A stretch of 64,000 bases of DNA, from assembly GCA_035712365.1 (NCBI GenBank), contig DASTAW010000029.1:1-64000 (forward strand). Reading direction: 5' to 3'. This document shows positions 8,601 through 17,086 of this stretch, piece by piece. Source of the DNA: Terriglobia bacterium (GTDB taxonomy: Bacteria > Acidobacteriota > Terriglobia > UBA7540). The translations under genes and the position numbers were made by a program. Position 1 is the stretch's first letter; each line of letters begins with the position of its first letter. The notes under the pieces were generated by a model, which saw only the letters and a list, made by a program, of their open reading frames with translations, ran no database searches and was not told the DNA's origin.

Positions 8601-9030
8601 TGAAGGTGGAGCGGCGCGAGAGGAAGAGGATGCGCTTGCTGTCGGGATACCAGGTGATCACCTCGTTGTTCGGACCCATGCGCTCGGGAATGCTGGCGAC
8701 GTCGGGCAGATAAGTCAACTGGCGCGGCTGGCCGCCCTCGCTCGGCATTACGTAGACGTTAAAGTTGCCGTCGTATTGCGCCGTGAAGGCAATCCATTTG
8801 CCGTCGGGTGAAAACTTGGGGAAGAGTTCCAGGCCCGGACTGGTGGTGATCCTGCGGGCCTCACCACCGGAAGCGGACGCGAACCACAAATCGCCCGCGT
8901 AGCTGAAGACCACTTTATCCTTATAAATATCAGGGAAACGCATCAGGCGGCCTTCAGATAACTGCTGCCCGAAACAGATCGAAGTGAATCCCATGAGCGC
9001 GATAACAACGCAAGAGCGGAAGAAGCGCAT
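5650..9030 (-). CDS. Secreted tricorn-like protease (S41B family)
   Basis: Large serine protease predicted to degrade peptides outside the cytoplasm. The 1126-residue protein starts with a Sec signal (MRFFRSC, hydrophobic core, cleavage near Gly21). About 600 residues of WD40/PD40-type propeller follow, with repeated SPDGKWIAF and SPDSKRILF motifs. Then come a charged linker (~565-600), a PDZ-like domain, and a C-terminal protease core. His785 (NSHTYVGG), Ser1009 (YSASDGD) and Glu1067 (WIIENHG) fit the triad. The Ser-Glu spacing of 58 equals that of Thermoplasma tricorn (S965, E1023). The start is set by GGAGG 8 bases before the ATG; upstream frame extension lacks a signal sequence and is rejected. 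Confidence 0.88.
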   Translation of the reverse strand: MRFFRSCVVIALMGFTSICFGQQLSEGRLMRFPDIYKDKVVFSYAGDLWFASASGGEARRITTSPGLELFPKFSPDGKWIAFTAQYDGNFNVYVMPSEGGQPRQLTYLPDVASIPERMGPNNEVITWYPDSKRILFLSRRSTFNTWFGQLYTVSIDGGLPEKFPLPKGGLTTFSPDATKIVYNRIFRNFRTWKRYTGGMAQDLWLYDLKANTIEQLTHYAGTDTFPMWHGDTIYFTSDRGLDKRLNLYSYDLGNKKVTQLTHYTDFDVMWPSLGPDSIIFENGGYLYIFDLKSHKARKMTVTLPGDRDQMRRRWENVGKLISAFDLSPEGKRALFTARGDVFTVPAEHGSIRNLTQTPDIQERDAAWSPDGQWVAYVSDRTGENQLYIRPQKQSGEETQITTDNKVFLLPPAWSPDSTKLLYADSTLHLYYVNVHDKKPILIDQGKYSDLTQYVWSPDSKWVAYAKAASNNNDAIYLYSLADKKITAVTTSFTESSNPAFDPGGKYLYFLSNRTYNEVLGPYDMEFSNPKSTGIFAVTLRADLPSPFAPRSDEVAASKPKSASESEAEAKKKEKAQEDALKNFKIDLEGIEGRVVGLPIPPGNYNDLQANKGNVFYVSAPTMGLSGPLPGESTAIHVFDMEKRKDSVLMDGANNYTLSFDGNKLLYSAPSAAAGGAAAALFEEGGSSQTFGIIDAKPPEREPQHVGAGALNLAAMQMDVDPAAEWKEIFDDMWRQERDYFFEKSMNGVDWARVREKYAALLPYVGNRFDLNYILGEMLGELSNSHTYVGGGDFPDLHPVDVGLLGVDFEADTASGFYRFKKIYPGQNWDPAVRSPLTEPGVKAKEGDYLLAVNGKPLHLPENPYKPFVNTADQDVTLTVNSKPATEGSWDVLVRPIRSEFKLRELDWIETNREKVDKATGGRVGYVYLPDMEDTGLNEFVRQYFPQIRKEGLIFDVRYNGGGFVDQIILEHLRRILAAMESARNFESNTIPDNVFHGYMADLSNRYSASDGDFFTYFFKKYKLGPVIGERTWGGVRGIRGYIPEIDGGYFTRPEFSLYGLDSQWIIENHGVAPDIEVDNRPDLVMKGQDPQLERAIQYLMKEIQEHPKKLPPRPPDLPAYPPGPGE

Positions 9031-9390
9031 CAACATTCCCTCCAAACAAATGATTCCCTGCCTGAAAGAACGAACAGCCATTGTAATCCCTGGCGGCGGT
9101 AAAAGAGCAATTTTGAGTTTCGCGTGCGATCCGGGAGGCAGCCTGACGCCTCTCCTGCGGTATCCCGGTTTCTCCTGCTCCGCCGGGGGGCCAGACGCGT
9201 CTCTGACGAGCCTTTTTTGATTGTCGTGCACAGCCGGTATAATGCTATCGAGGGCCCTGTACCGTTCAGCGAAAATCAGTCGATCGCCGAGACACAGCGA
9301 TAGCCATCGAAGCCAGGAGCCCGATTGTCGGCATCTGCCAGCTCGCGCATTGAGCCGCCTCCCCGCGAGACAGATAAAAGGCGGCGGGGC
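9031..9390. other. Divergent intergenic region with a plus-strand promoter
   Basis: It separates the protease gene from the small secreted ORF. A plus-strand TTTTGA-N17-TATAAT promoter candidate lies at 9215-9243. The complementary side carries the GGAGGG ribosome-binding site of the protease gene (9038-9043). No other gene is supported. Confidence 0.4.
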
Positions 9391-9687
9391 TTGGGAGCGC
9401 GTGCCAGCGGCGGGCGACCAAAACGACTCACTCAATGCCTCGGCCTGATTGCTGTCACCGTCACTCTCGCCTGCGCGTCGCCCGGCCAAGCGCAGGCAGG
9501 GCCCGAAACCCAAAATACAATTGGAAATGAAAAGCCGCGCAGTGGTCCGACTTCAACCGCCGAGGGGACGACGATTCATGTCGCTTCGCCTCCGGTGGTA
9601 GTGCCCCGCGAACCACAAACCGACGGCGAGAGCCTACATAACTCAGCCGAGTCTCTGATTTTGCGCCAATCGGATTTTCGCGACTGA
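9391..9687 (+). CDS. Small putative secreted protein
   Basis: Tentative 98-residue gene with no recognised family. The N-terminus looks like a Sec signal: basic RPKR, a hydrophobic run (CLGLIAVTVTLACA), then a small-residue cleavage zone (SPGQAQA). The rest is polar and low in complexity. The proposed start is TTG with a G-rich stretch (GGCGGCGGGG) upstream; another TTG at 9325 is possible. Support is the signal-like N-terminus and a TATAAT-containing promoter candidate at 9238. It could still be a chance frame. Confidence 0.35.
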   Translation: MGARASGGRPKRLTQCLGLIAVTVTLACASPGQAQAGPETQNTIGNEKPRSGPTSTAEGTTIHVASPPVVVPREPQTDGESLHNSAESLILRQSDFRD

Positions 9688-9921
9688 ACAACCAGCCGGA
9701 GACGAACGGAAAAGCGATCAATTATTGCTAAATAGGGTCTGGCTCGGGCTCCCGCGGTCGGTTGCGCGTGGGTCTCGCAGGACCGGCCGGGAGGTAATCC
9801 GCGAGGAATTGCCGGCAGCGACGATTCAGTTGGACCAAGCTGGCTGTTGCAAATAGTGACTTTTGCGGTAATATGGCACCGTCATCTGGCTTTGAATTCT
9901 TACCCAGTGGAAGGAGCATCA

Positions 9922-10875
9922 ATGGGAAAGACGTGGACCCGCCGGACGTTTATGGGGGCTGCGCTTGCGGCCCTGCCGAGTGTGGCATACTTGAAGGCTG
10001 CGGCGGCTTCGAGGGCTATGGGCTGGAAACTCGGAATTATTACTGACGAAATTACCGAGAATTTTGAAGAGGCGCTGGACTTTATCTCGCATTACGACCT
10101 CGGGTACGCCGAGCTGCGCGACATATGGCGGAAGAACATCATGAACGCGCCGCAGGCGGACCTGGACAAGGCCAAAGGTCTGATTGACAAGCATCACCTG
10201 AAAGTGACCGACATCGGCTCACCGATTTTCAAGTACAACCTTCCGCAAATGCCTGCGAAGAAGGGGGAGAAGCGGGACACGTTCCGGGCCGACTTCACTG
10301 AGCAGGATTCGGATCACCTGCTTCAGCAATCGTTCAAGCTGGCCCGGTTTTTCGGCACGCGCAAGGTGCGCATCTTCAGCTACTGGCGCGTAGCGGAGCC
10401 GGAAAAGGCTTATCCCTACGTACGCGACCGGCTGGCGAAGGCGGCCAAACTGGCGGGCGAGAATGATATCGTCCTGATTCTTGAAAACGAGCATGAGTGC
10501 AACATCGGGACGGGCGAAGAGCTAGGCAAAATTCTCCGCGACGTCAATTCGCCCTACCTGCGCGGAAACTGGGACCCGGGAAACGCGGCCATGCTCAAGG
10601 AGATCCCCTATCCCAACGGGTACAGTCACGTGAAGGGTCTGTTCCCGCACATGCACATCAAGGACGTCAGGAAAGGACCCAACGGCAAACTGCAATGGGC
10701 ACCCGTCGGCGGCGGGTTTATCGACTGGAAGGGACAATTTGAAGCGCTCCGCCGCGACAAATATCAGGGTGACATGTCCCTTGAAACCCATTACCGGCGC
10801 CCGGATGGAAACAAGGTAGAGAGCACTCGAGAGTCACTGATGGGCCTGTTTAAAGTGATAAAGGAAACAGCCTGA
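9922..10875 (+). CDS. Tat-exported sugar phosphate isomerase/epimerase-like TIM-barrel protein
   Basis: A 317-residue protein of the xylose-isomerase-like TIM-barrel superfamily. The N-terminus carries a twin-arginine signal (RRTFMGAALAALPSVAYLKAAAA), so it is probably exported folded. Barrel features include LGIITDEI, GYAELRDIW, a metal-ligand type ENEHECN segment, GNWDPGNAA, HMHIKDV and MSLETHY; the E, D, H and E residues are typical divalent-metal ligands. The substrate is unknown. The start is the ATG preceded by AAGGAG at a 5-base spacing; an upstream frame extension is ignored because it would bury the Tat signal. It is monocistronic. Confidence 0.82.
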   Translation: MGKTWTRRTFMGAALAALPSVAYLKAAAASRAMGWKLGIITDEITENFEEALDFISHYDLGYAELRDIWRKNIMNAPQADLDKAKGLIDKHHLKVTDIGSPIFKYNLPQMPAKKGEKRDTFRADFTEQDSDHLLQQSFKLARFFGTRKVRIFSYWRVAEPEKAYPYVRDRLAKAAKLAGENDIVLILENEHECNIGTGEELGKILRDVNSPYLRGNWDPGNAAMLKEIPYPNGYSHVKGLFPHMHIKDVRKGPNGKLQWAPVGGGFIDWKGQFEALRRDKYQGDMSLETHYRRPDGNKVESTRESLMGLFKVIKETA

Positions 10876-11040
10876 TCAGCCATGCCCGCCGGGCAAAGGC
10901 TCGCGACGTCCGGACAGGCAGGGAAAAACGGAGCGGCCCCGTCGATCGCGGTTCCCGGGAGGGGACTGTCACTTGCTGACGATAGATGACGGGGGAGTCA
11001 GGGGTTGCTTCAGTCTCCGTGAGACCGCGACCGAAGGACC

Positions 11041-12213
11041 ATGTTCTCATCGCGCACGGACTGGCTTCTGGCGCCGAACCGTCTGACCCGGCAACTCGAG
11101 GAGCGCCGCCGACACGGTTTGCCCGTCCTCGACCTTACGGAATCGAATCCCACCCGCTGTGGTTTTGCACCTGAACCGGAAATACTCAAGCTGCTCGAGG
11201 ACCCGCGGTCGCTGACCTATGAACCAGACCCGCGCGGCCCCCTCTCCGCGCGTCAGGCCGTTTGCGAATACTACGCGGCCCGGGGCGCGAGCGTCGCGCC
11301 GGATCAGGTATTCCTCACCACCAGCACCAGCGAGGCCTACACCTACGCGTTTCGTCTGCTGGCGGACCCGGGGGACAAGGTCCTTGTCCCTCAGCCCAGC
11401 TACCCTCTTTTTGAATTCCTGGCCGGTATCAATGACCTTGAGGTCGTTTCCTACGCGCTGCGTTACACGCACGAATGGCGCATTGACCTCGACGACGCGT
11501 CTGACCGCTGGGTGGCTGGACCCAAGGCCATGATCGTGGTACATCCCAACAATCCCACGGGATCGTTCGTCAAGCGGGGCGAGCTCGAAACTCTTGCCGA
11601 ATCTTGCCGGGGCGACCGGGGCGCATTGATCGCAGATGAAGTTTTTGCGGACTACGCTCTCGAGGGCGGCGACGATCGTGTTCCGTCGCATGCAGCCGCA
11701 TCGGAGGTGCTCACATTCACGGTGAGTGGGCTGTCAAAAATTTCGGCATTGCCCCAGATGAAGCTTGGATGGCTGGTGGTGACCGGGCCGAAAGGGGAGT
11801 TAGAGACGGCGCTCGAACGCCTCGAGGTGATTGCTGACACTTACCTTTCCGTGAGCGCTCCGCTCGCCCACGCGCTGCCGGCCCTTCTGGAGCTTCGAAA
11901 GACGATCCAACCCAGGATTATGCAACGGCTGCGCTCCAATCTGTGCTGGCTGGACCAGCAAGCGGCCTCCTGTCGAGTGGTCACACGCCTGAAGGTAGAA
12001 GGTGGCTGGTACGCGGTTTTGAGAGTCCTCGGAACCGCCAGCGACGAGGATTGGGCGGTGGACCTGCTGATGGCCGAAGGCGTGCTGGTTCACCCCGGGC
12101 ATTTTTACGATTTTCGGGACGAAGGTCACCTTGTGATTAGTCTACTGACGGATGAGCAGATCTTCCGGGAAGGAGTGGGCAGGCTTGTAGCGCGCCTGTC
12201 TGAAAACAGATAG
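11041..12213 (+). CDS. Pyridoxal-phosphate aminotransferase, class I/II
   Basis: Fold-type I aminotransferase of 390 residues. Visible family blocks are LDLTESNPTRCGF at the N-terminus, TTSTSEAYTYAFRLLADPGD for phosphate binding, VVHPNNPTG, LIADEVFADY, and the cofactor lysine Lys233 in SGLSKISALPQMKLGW. Substrate specificity cannot be read from the sequence; aspartate or branched/aromatic amino acid transfer is possible. It lies 46 bases upstream of the hemD-hemE fusion on the same strand and may be co-transcribed, although no haem-specific function is evident. Confidence 0.87.
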   Translation: MFSSRTDWLLAPNRLTRQLEERRRHGLPVLDLTESNPTRCGFAPEPEILKLLEDPRSLTYEPDPRGPLSARQAVCEYYAARGASVAPDQVFLTTSTSEAYTYAFRLLADPGDKVLVPQPSYPLFEFLAGINDLEVVSYALRYTHEWRIDLDDASDRWVAGPKAMIVVHPNNPTGSFVKRGELETLAESCRGDRGALIADEVFADYALEGGDDRVPSHAAASEVLTFTVSGLSKISALPQMKLGWLVVTGPKGELETALERLEVIADTYLSVSAPLAHALPALLELRKTIQPRIMQRLRSNLCWLDQQAASCRVVTRLKVEGGWYAVLRVLGTASDEDWAVDLLMAEGVLVHPGHFYDFRDEGHLVISLLTDEQIFREGVGRLVARLSENR

Positions 12214-12259
12214 ACTGATATGGAGTCGGGGCCTGACACGTAAAGAAATCAAAGAAACT

Positions 12260-14260
12260 ATGCCGCACGAAACCGGCGCGAAACCGAACTTTGGAGGCCT
12301 GGAGGTCGCAGCCTTTGAGAGCCGCAGAGCCGATGAGATCGCGACACTTATCGCCCGCTTCGGAGGAGTTCCGCGCGTCGGACCGAGTATGAGGGAAGTC
12401 CCGCTGGAGGACAATCCTGCGGTTTTCGAATTTGCCGAGCAGCTTTTGGCAGGCAATATCCAGGGCGTTGTGTTTATGACGGGCGTCGGCACACGGACGC
12501 TGTTTGAGGCCCTGCAATCCCGTTACGCGGTAGAAGAAATTGTTCACGGCCTCTCATCCACAACGATTGTGGCGCGAGGGCCCAAGCCGGCGCAGGCACT
12601 TCGTGAATTCGGCGTGCCGATCACCATCATTGCGCCTGAGCCGAACACCTGGCAGGAAATCCTTCAGGAACTTGATGAGAATCCCCGCAGCTTCACCCTC
12701 CAAGGCAGCACAGTAGCAGTTCAGGAGTACGGTGAACCCAACGAGGATTTTCTTGATGAGCTGAGGTCGCGCGGCGCCAGGCCGTTACGCGTGCCGGTTT
12801 ACCGCTGGGCGCTTCCCGAAAACCCTGGTCCGCTGAAGGAAACCATCAGCGCCATTATCGCTGGGCGTGCAAGAGTCGTACTTTTTACCAGCCGTCACCA
12901 GGTTGCGAACGTCCTCGCTGTGGCGGCTGAAGAATCAGCGCAGGACGGCCTGATGAAGGCCCTGCGACGATCGACTGTCTGCTCGATCGGCCCCACCTGC
13001 AGCGCGGCGCTGGTGGCAGCGGGCATCCCGGTTGACGTTGAGGCGTCGCCACCCAAGATGGGCGTCCTGGTGCTTGAGGCCGCGCGCCATGCTCCTGATC
13101 TGTTGCCGCGTAAACCGCCCGGCGGTACGGTTTCCGGCGAGAGTCCTGATGGCGAGCGGTTCGAAGCCGCCTCCAGAGCGGCCGTAACGGAGCCGGCGCG
13201 TGCCGGGTTTGTTGCCAGTGAGGCGTTGAAAAACTCGCGCTTTATGAAGGCTTGCCGCCGCGAACCCGTTGATGCAACTCCGGTCTGGCTGATGAGGCAG
13301 GCGGGCCGATTTATGAAGGAATATCGCGAGCTGCGGGCGCGCGTTCCCTTTCTCGAACTCTGCAAGAGCCCTGATCTGGTGGCCGAAGTAACGGTCGGTG
13401 CGGCCCGAAAACTCGGCGTGGACGCCGCGATTATTTTTGCCGACTTGCTCCTCATTATCGAACCTCTCGGGCTCGAGCTTGAATATGGCAAGGGCGATGG
13501 CCCGATTATCCGTCCAGCACTTCGTGAACCGGGTGATTTGGACCGATTGCGTACCGTGAACCCGGAGGAGTCTCTCGGTTACCTTTATGAGGCCATCCGG
13601 CGGACGCGCGCCGTCCTGCCGCCTGACCTGCCGCTGATCGGCTTTGCCGGCGCGCCCTTTACGGTGGCTTCTTACATGATCGAGGGCGGGGCTTCCAGGA
13701 CTTTCCGCCACACGAAAAGCCTGATGTACCGCGACAAAGACGTCTGGCGCGCGCTGATGGAGCGGTTGAGCTGTGAAATGGCCAGGTATGTCAACGCGCA
13801 GATTGAGGCGGGCATCCAAGCAGTCCAGATTTTCGACTCCTGGGTTGGTTGCCTTGGACCCGAAGATTACCGGAGGTTCGTGTTGCCCTACACGCGCCTT
13901 CTGCTGAGTCGGATCACTCCCGGCACGCCCGTGATTCATTTTGGGACAGGCACAGGAATGTTTCTGGAAGAAATGCGAGAAGCCGGCGGCGACGTCATCG
14001 GGCTCGATTTCCATGTGGAGCTTGGAAAGGCCTGGAACCGCTTGGGAGAAGGGGTGGGTGTGCAGGGTAACCTGGATCCAGCGGCGCTGTTTGCGAACAT
14101 GGCGTTCATCAAAACGCGAGTTCGGGATATTCTGGACCAGGCGGCGGGGCGTCCTGGACATATCTTCAACCTGGGCCATGGAATCCTGCCGGATACGCCC
14201 GAAGAAAACGTTATCGCGCTGGTGAAGATGGTGCATGAGTTGAGCGCACGCCGGAATTGA
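12260..14260 (+). CDS. hemDE: Fused uroporphyrinogen-III synthase / uroporphyrinogen decarboxylase
   Basis: Bifunctional haem-pathway enzyme of 666 residues. Residues 1 to about 280 resemble HemD, which cyclises and inverts hydroxymethylbilane to uroporphyrinogen III (VVFMTGVGTRTL, VVLFTSRHQVANVL, SIGPTCSAALVAAGI). After a linker of ~45 residues, residues ~326-666 are HemE, which decarboxylates it to coproporphyrinogen III. HemE landmarks are MRQAGRFMKEYRELR, the catalytic Asp in IIFADLL, YMIEGGASRTF and FNLGHGILPDTP. No stop or frameshift separates the parts, and no strong internal ribosome-binding site precedes the HemE Met329. Two consecutive steps on one chain suggest substrate hand-over. 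hemH follows after 39 bases. Confidence 0.9.
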   Translation: MPHETGAKPNFGGLEVAAFESRRADEIATLIARFGGVPRVGPSMREVPLEDNPAVFEFAEQLLAGNIQGVVFMTGVGTRTLFEALQSRYAVEEIVHGLSSTTIVARGPKPAQALREFGVPITIIAPEPNTWQEILQELDENPRSFTLQGSTVAVQEYGEPNEDFLDELRSRGARPLRVPVYRWALPENPGPLKETISAIIAGRARVVLFTSRHQVANVLAVAAEESAQDGLMKALRRSTVCSIGPTCSAALVAAGIPVDVEASPPKMGVLVLEAARHAPDLLPRKPPGGTVSGESPDGERFEAASRAAVTEPARAGFVASEALKNSRFMKACRREPVDATPVWLMRQAGRFMKEYRELRARVPFLELCKSPDLVAEVTVGAARKLGVDAAIIFADLLLIIEPLGLELEYGKGDGPIIRPALREPGDLDRLRTVNPEESLGYLYEAIRRTRAVLPPDLPLIGFAGAPFTVASYMIEGGASRTFRHTKSLMYRDKDVWRALMERLSCEMARYVNAQIEAGIQAVQIFDSWVGCLGPEDYRRFVLPYTRLLLSRITPGTPVIHFGTGTGMFLEEMREAGGDVIGLDFHVELGKAWNRLGEGVGVQGNLDPAALFANMAFIKTRVRDILDQAAGRPGHIFNLGHGILPDTPEENVIALVKMVHELSARRN

Positions 14261-14299
14261 GCAATGGCGCAGAGAGGCGTCTGAAAACCTGAGGCTGTA

Positions 14300-15253
14300 T
14301 TGCTGACTCGGAATTCAAGTGCGGCAGATCAATCGGGCTGGGCGGTTTTGCTGCTGGCCCACGGCGCCCCTGACCGCCTGGGCGACATTCCACAATTCGT
14401 GCTGAACGTGCGCTCCGGGCGCGGGCTCTCGGAGAACGCCGTGCAGGAAATCATCCATCGTTATGCCAGGATTGGCGGCGGTTCCCCGTTGTTGCGCGTC
14501 ACAACTCAGCAGGCCGGCGGGCTGGCAAGGGCCCTGGGGGTGCCAGTGTACGTCGGGATGCGAAACTGGACGCCGTATATCGAAGATGCTGTGCGGAAGC
14601 TGGCGGAGGATGGGGCCAGCCAGGTTGTGGCCGTCTGCCTCGCACCGCAGAATTCGCGCACCAGCATTGGACTTTACCGTAGCCATCTCTTAAAGGCCGT
14701 GGACAAGTCTGCGCCGGGGCTCCACGTAGAATTCGTGGAAAGCTGGCACAATGATGCCGCCCTGATTGCTGCTTTCCGCGAGAAGGTTTCGGCGGCGCTT
14801 ACGGGCGCTGAAGCGGAATCCGGCCGTCCTGTTCCCGTTGTTTTCACGGCCCACAGTGTTCCTGAAAGGACCATCGCCGAGGGCGATCCCTACGAAAATC
14901 AGGTGAGGGAAACCGCCCAACTTTTGGCGAACGCAATGGGCCTCACGGAATACAAGGTGGCATTTCAGAGCCAGGGCATGACCTCTGAGCCGTGGTTGGG
15001 TCCCACCGTGGAATCCGTAATTGACGACTTCGCAGAAAAAGGTAGCCAACGATTGTTGCTGGCGCCTATCGGTTTTGTTTCTGACCATGTTGAAATTCTC
15101 TACGATGTCGATGTCGCTTTCCGGGAATACGCGCAAAAGAAGGGTGTCTGCGTCGTAAGGCCGGAATCGCTGAACGCCAGCCCGCTTTTCATACAGTGTC
15201 TGGCTTCGATCGTATCAAAGCGAATCGAGATCGCTGCTGGCAGGCCATCATGA
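14300..15253 (+). CDS. hemH: Ferrochelatase HemH
   Basis: Inserts ferrous iron (into protoporphyrin IX or coproporphyrin III) to form haem. The 317-residue protein has the family blocks VLLLAHGAPD, GGGSPLL, GMRNWTPYIEDAV, the catalytic His185 in FTAHSVPER, and the late FVSDHVEILYDVDV. The start is a TTG with GAGG 5 bases upstream. Its stop overlaps the next gene's start as ATGA (15250-15253), so hemH and hemG/Y are probably translationally coupled. Confidence 0.92.
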   Translation: MLTRNSSAADQSGWAVLLLAHGAPDRLGDIPQFVLNVRSGRGLSENAVQEIIHRYARIGGGSPLLRVTTQQAGGLARALGVPVYVGMRNWTPYIEDAVRKLAEDGASQVVAVCLAPQNSRTSIGLYRSHLLKAVDKSAPGLHVEFVESWHNDAALIAAFREKVSAALTGAEAESGRPVPVVFTAHSVPERTIAEGDPYENQVRETAQLLANAMGLTEYKVAFQSQGMTSEPWLGPTVESVIDDFAEKGSQRLLLAPIGFVSDHVEILYDVDVAFREYAQKKGVCVVRPESLNASPLFIQCLASIVSKRIEIAAGRPS

Positions 15254-16692
15254 ACACAGACGTTGGATCATATCGCCGCGTTGCTGTTGTGGGTGGCGGC
15301 ATTTCAGGCCTTACGGCTGCCTACACGCTCGCCCAGGCACGGGAACGGGGCGTACCCGTGTCGGAATTCCTGATCGAGGCGGAGGACCGGCTGGGCGGCG
15401 TGGTGCGCACGGACCATCTTGAGGGGTTTGTCCTCGAGGGCGGGCCAGACAGCTTTATTTCTGAAAAGCCGGAGGCAGCGGAGCTCTGCCGAGAATTGGG
15501 GCTTGGGAATTCGCTGATCGGCTCGAACGATGACGAACGACACACCTATATTCTCCACAAGGGGAGACTGGTTCCTCTTCCCGAGGGCCTGATGCTGCTG
15601 ACTCCCACTCACATCCGGCCGTTCCTGAAGTCGCCGTTGGTTCCGCTTTCCACCAAATTGATGATTGCCACGGAATGGTTCGTTACTCCCACGAAGTCGC
15701 GGGACTATGATGAATCGATCGCGACTTTCGTCCGCCGCCATTTTGGAAAGGCAATGCTGGAAAACATCGTTGACCCCTTACTGGCCGGTGTTTATGGAGG
15801 CGAAGCCAAATCTCTCAGTTTGCAGTCTGTTCTACCCAGGTTTCGGGAGATGGAGAACCAGTATGGAAGTCTCATCCGAGGCGCCAGGGCAACGACCAGG
15901 AAGAAGGGCGTAAAAAGCAACACGTATGGTGAAAGTAGTGCCAATTCTGTGTTTGTGACCTTGAAAAATGGGTTGGGAGACTTGACCAAAGCTTTGGAAT
16001 CTCGTCTGGATGCGTCACGGACACACCTGGGGCAGCGAGTCGTGTCCATTGAGAAGGTGGATCACCACTGGAAGAGCCCGTACAAGATTCGCTGTGAGGG
16101 AAATCAGGATTGTGAGACGGACGCGGTCATACTCGCGCTACCTGTTCATGCGTGCGCCCAATTCTTTCCTACCCTGCCCGAGGAACTGGCGGAAGCCTTC
16201 CGCGCCGTCCCATATAGTTCTGCAATTACCGTCAACCTCGGCTTTGATGAGCATGTCGCAGCCGCGTTGCCGCCGGGATTTGGCTTCCTGGTTCCAGCCA
16301 AGGAGCGCAGTCGCCTGCTCGCCTGTACGTTTGTACACAGAAAATTTCCGTATCGAGCGCCGCAAGGGAAGGCCCTGCTTCGCTGCTTCCTTGGAGGGAC
16401 GCGCGACCCGGAAATCATGAATCTTTCAAACAATGAGATCATTCCGCTGGTCCGGCAGGAGCTGCGAAACATCCTGGGGCTGGAAACCGCGCCATTGTTT
16501 TCTTTCATCTCGCGCTGGCCTTCTGCGATGGCTCAATACACCGTAGGGCACGAGGACCACATCAAGCGGATCGCGAGCGTGCTGCAGAAATACCCTCGGA
16601 TGTATCTGGCCGGAAACGCCTATTCCGGAATTGGCATCTCCGACTGTATCCGTACCGCAAGAGCTGCGGCGCAGCAGGCCATCGATATCTGA
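15250..16692 (+). CDS. hemY: Protoporphyrinogen/coproporphyrinogen oxidase, HemG/HemY type
   Basis: FAD-dependent, oxygen-linked oxidase acting late in haem synthesis. The 480-residue protein begins with the dinucleotide-binding GGGISGLTAAYTLA, then the second FAD motif EAEDRLGGVVRT. It ends with MYLAGNAYSGIGISDCIRTA, characteristic of the HemY family. The start is the ATG overlapping the hemH stop; an upstream in-frame extension of 18 codons lies inside hemH and lacks the expected N-terminus. Whether the substrate is protoporphyrinogen or coproporphyrinogen cannot be told; no hemQ is present in this window to decide. Confidence 0.9.
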   Translation: MNTDVGSYRRVAVVGGGISGLTAAYTLAQARERGVPVSEFLIEAEDRLGGVVRTDHLEGFVLEGGPDSFISEKPEAAELCRELGLGNSLIGSNDDERHTYILHKGRLVPLPEGLMLLTPTHIRPFLKSPLVPLSTKLMIATEWFVTPTKSRDYDESIATFVRRHFGKAMLENIVDPLLAGVYGGEAKSLSLQSVLPRFREMENQYGSLIRGARATTRKKGVKSNTYGESSANSVFVTLKNGLGDLTKALESRLDASRTHLGQRVVSIEKVDHHWKSPYKIRCEGNQDCETDAVILALPVHACAQFFPTLPEELAEAFRAVPYSSAITVNLGFDEHVAAALPPGFGFLVPAKERSRLLACTFVHRKFPYRAPQGKALLRCFLGGTRDPEIMNLSNNEIIPLVRQELRNILGLETAPLFSFISRWPSAMAQYTVGHEDHIKRIASVLQKYPRMYLAGNAYSGIGISDCIRTARAAAQQAIDI

Positions 16693-17086
16693 AACCCTTT
16701 CATCCTGAGATAGCGCCGAGTTGGGCCGTAAGTCAGTTACGGCCAGTCCTGGCGGCGCTCCGCAGAAGCTGCGCCCTCCGGTTTTAATTCAGACAAAGAG
16801 AAATGATTATGCTATAATCGCCGGTTCAACTATACCGGTTCAATACTTATCAGGGCCATCATAGAAGTCCCTCAAGATGCCCGGTATAGGAATGGGAACA
16901 AGTGGACGCGGCCGGGCGGGCGAAGTGGCACAACGCGGAGAGATCGCAAGCCCTGGAAACCGTGGTCGCCTTGTGCTTCCGGGATTTGCCGGCTGCACCG
17001 GTGGTGAAAAGCCGAAACAATTTCAACTGACTTGCCATCCTCGCGCGAGGGGGCACCTGAAAAGTTTGGGAGAGATCTGACGCGCA
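16693..17086 (+). promoter_or_regulatory. nuo operon promoter and long leader
   Basis: The 394-base gap has a good TATAAT at 16813-16818 with only a weak -35 (CAGACA at 16790). A 9-base direct repeat, CCGGTTCAA, occurs at 16821-16829 and 16835-16843, close to the expected transcription start. The distance to the nuoA ATG implies an untranslated leader of about 260 bases. Short frames in it lack family resemblance. No known riboswitch is recognised. Confidence 0.5.

Noticed and set aside
7675-8811. A 378-codon frame antisense to the tricorn-like gene (also 5557-6687)
   Set aside because: Both lie opposite a well-supported protease with intact motifs. The antisense products are low-complexity shadows.
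9031-9513. N-terminal extension of the tricorn-like protein by about 160 residues
   Set aside because: A ribosome-binding site and a signal peptide fix the start at 9030. The extension is Arg/Gly-rich and unlike any protein domain.
12935-14236. A 433-codon frame antisense to hemDE
   Set aside because: It lies opposite the catalytic HemE region; no ribosome-binding site or domain.
16877-17080. A 67-codon frame in the nuo leader
   Set aside because: No ribosome-binding site, no family resemblance and a skewed Gly/Arg composition. Treated as leader sequence.
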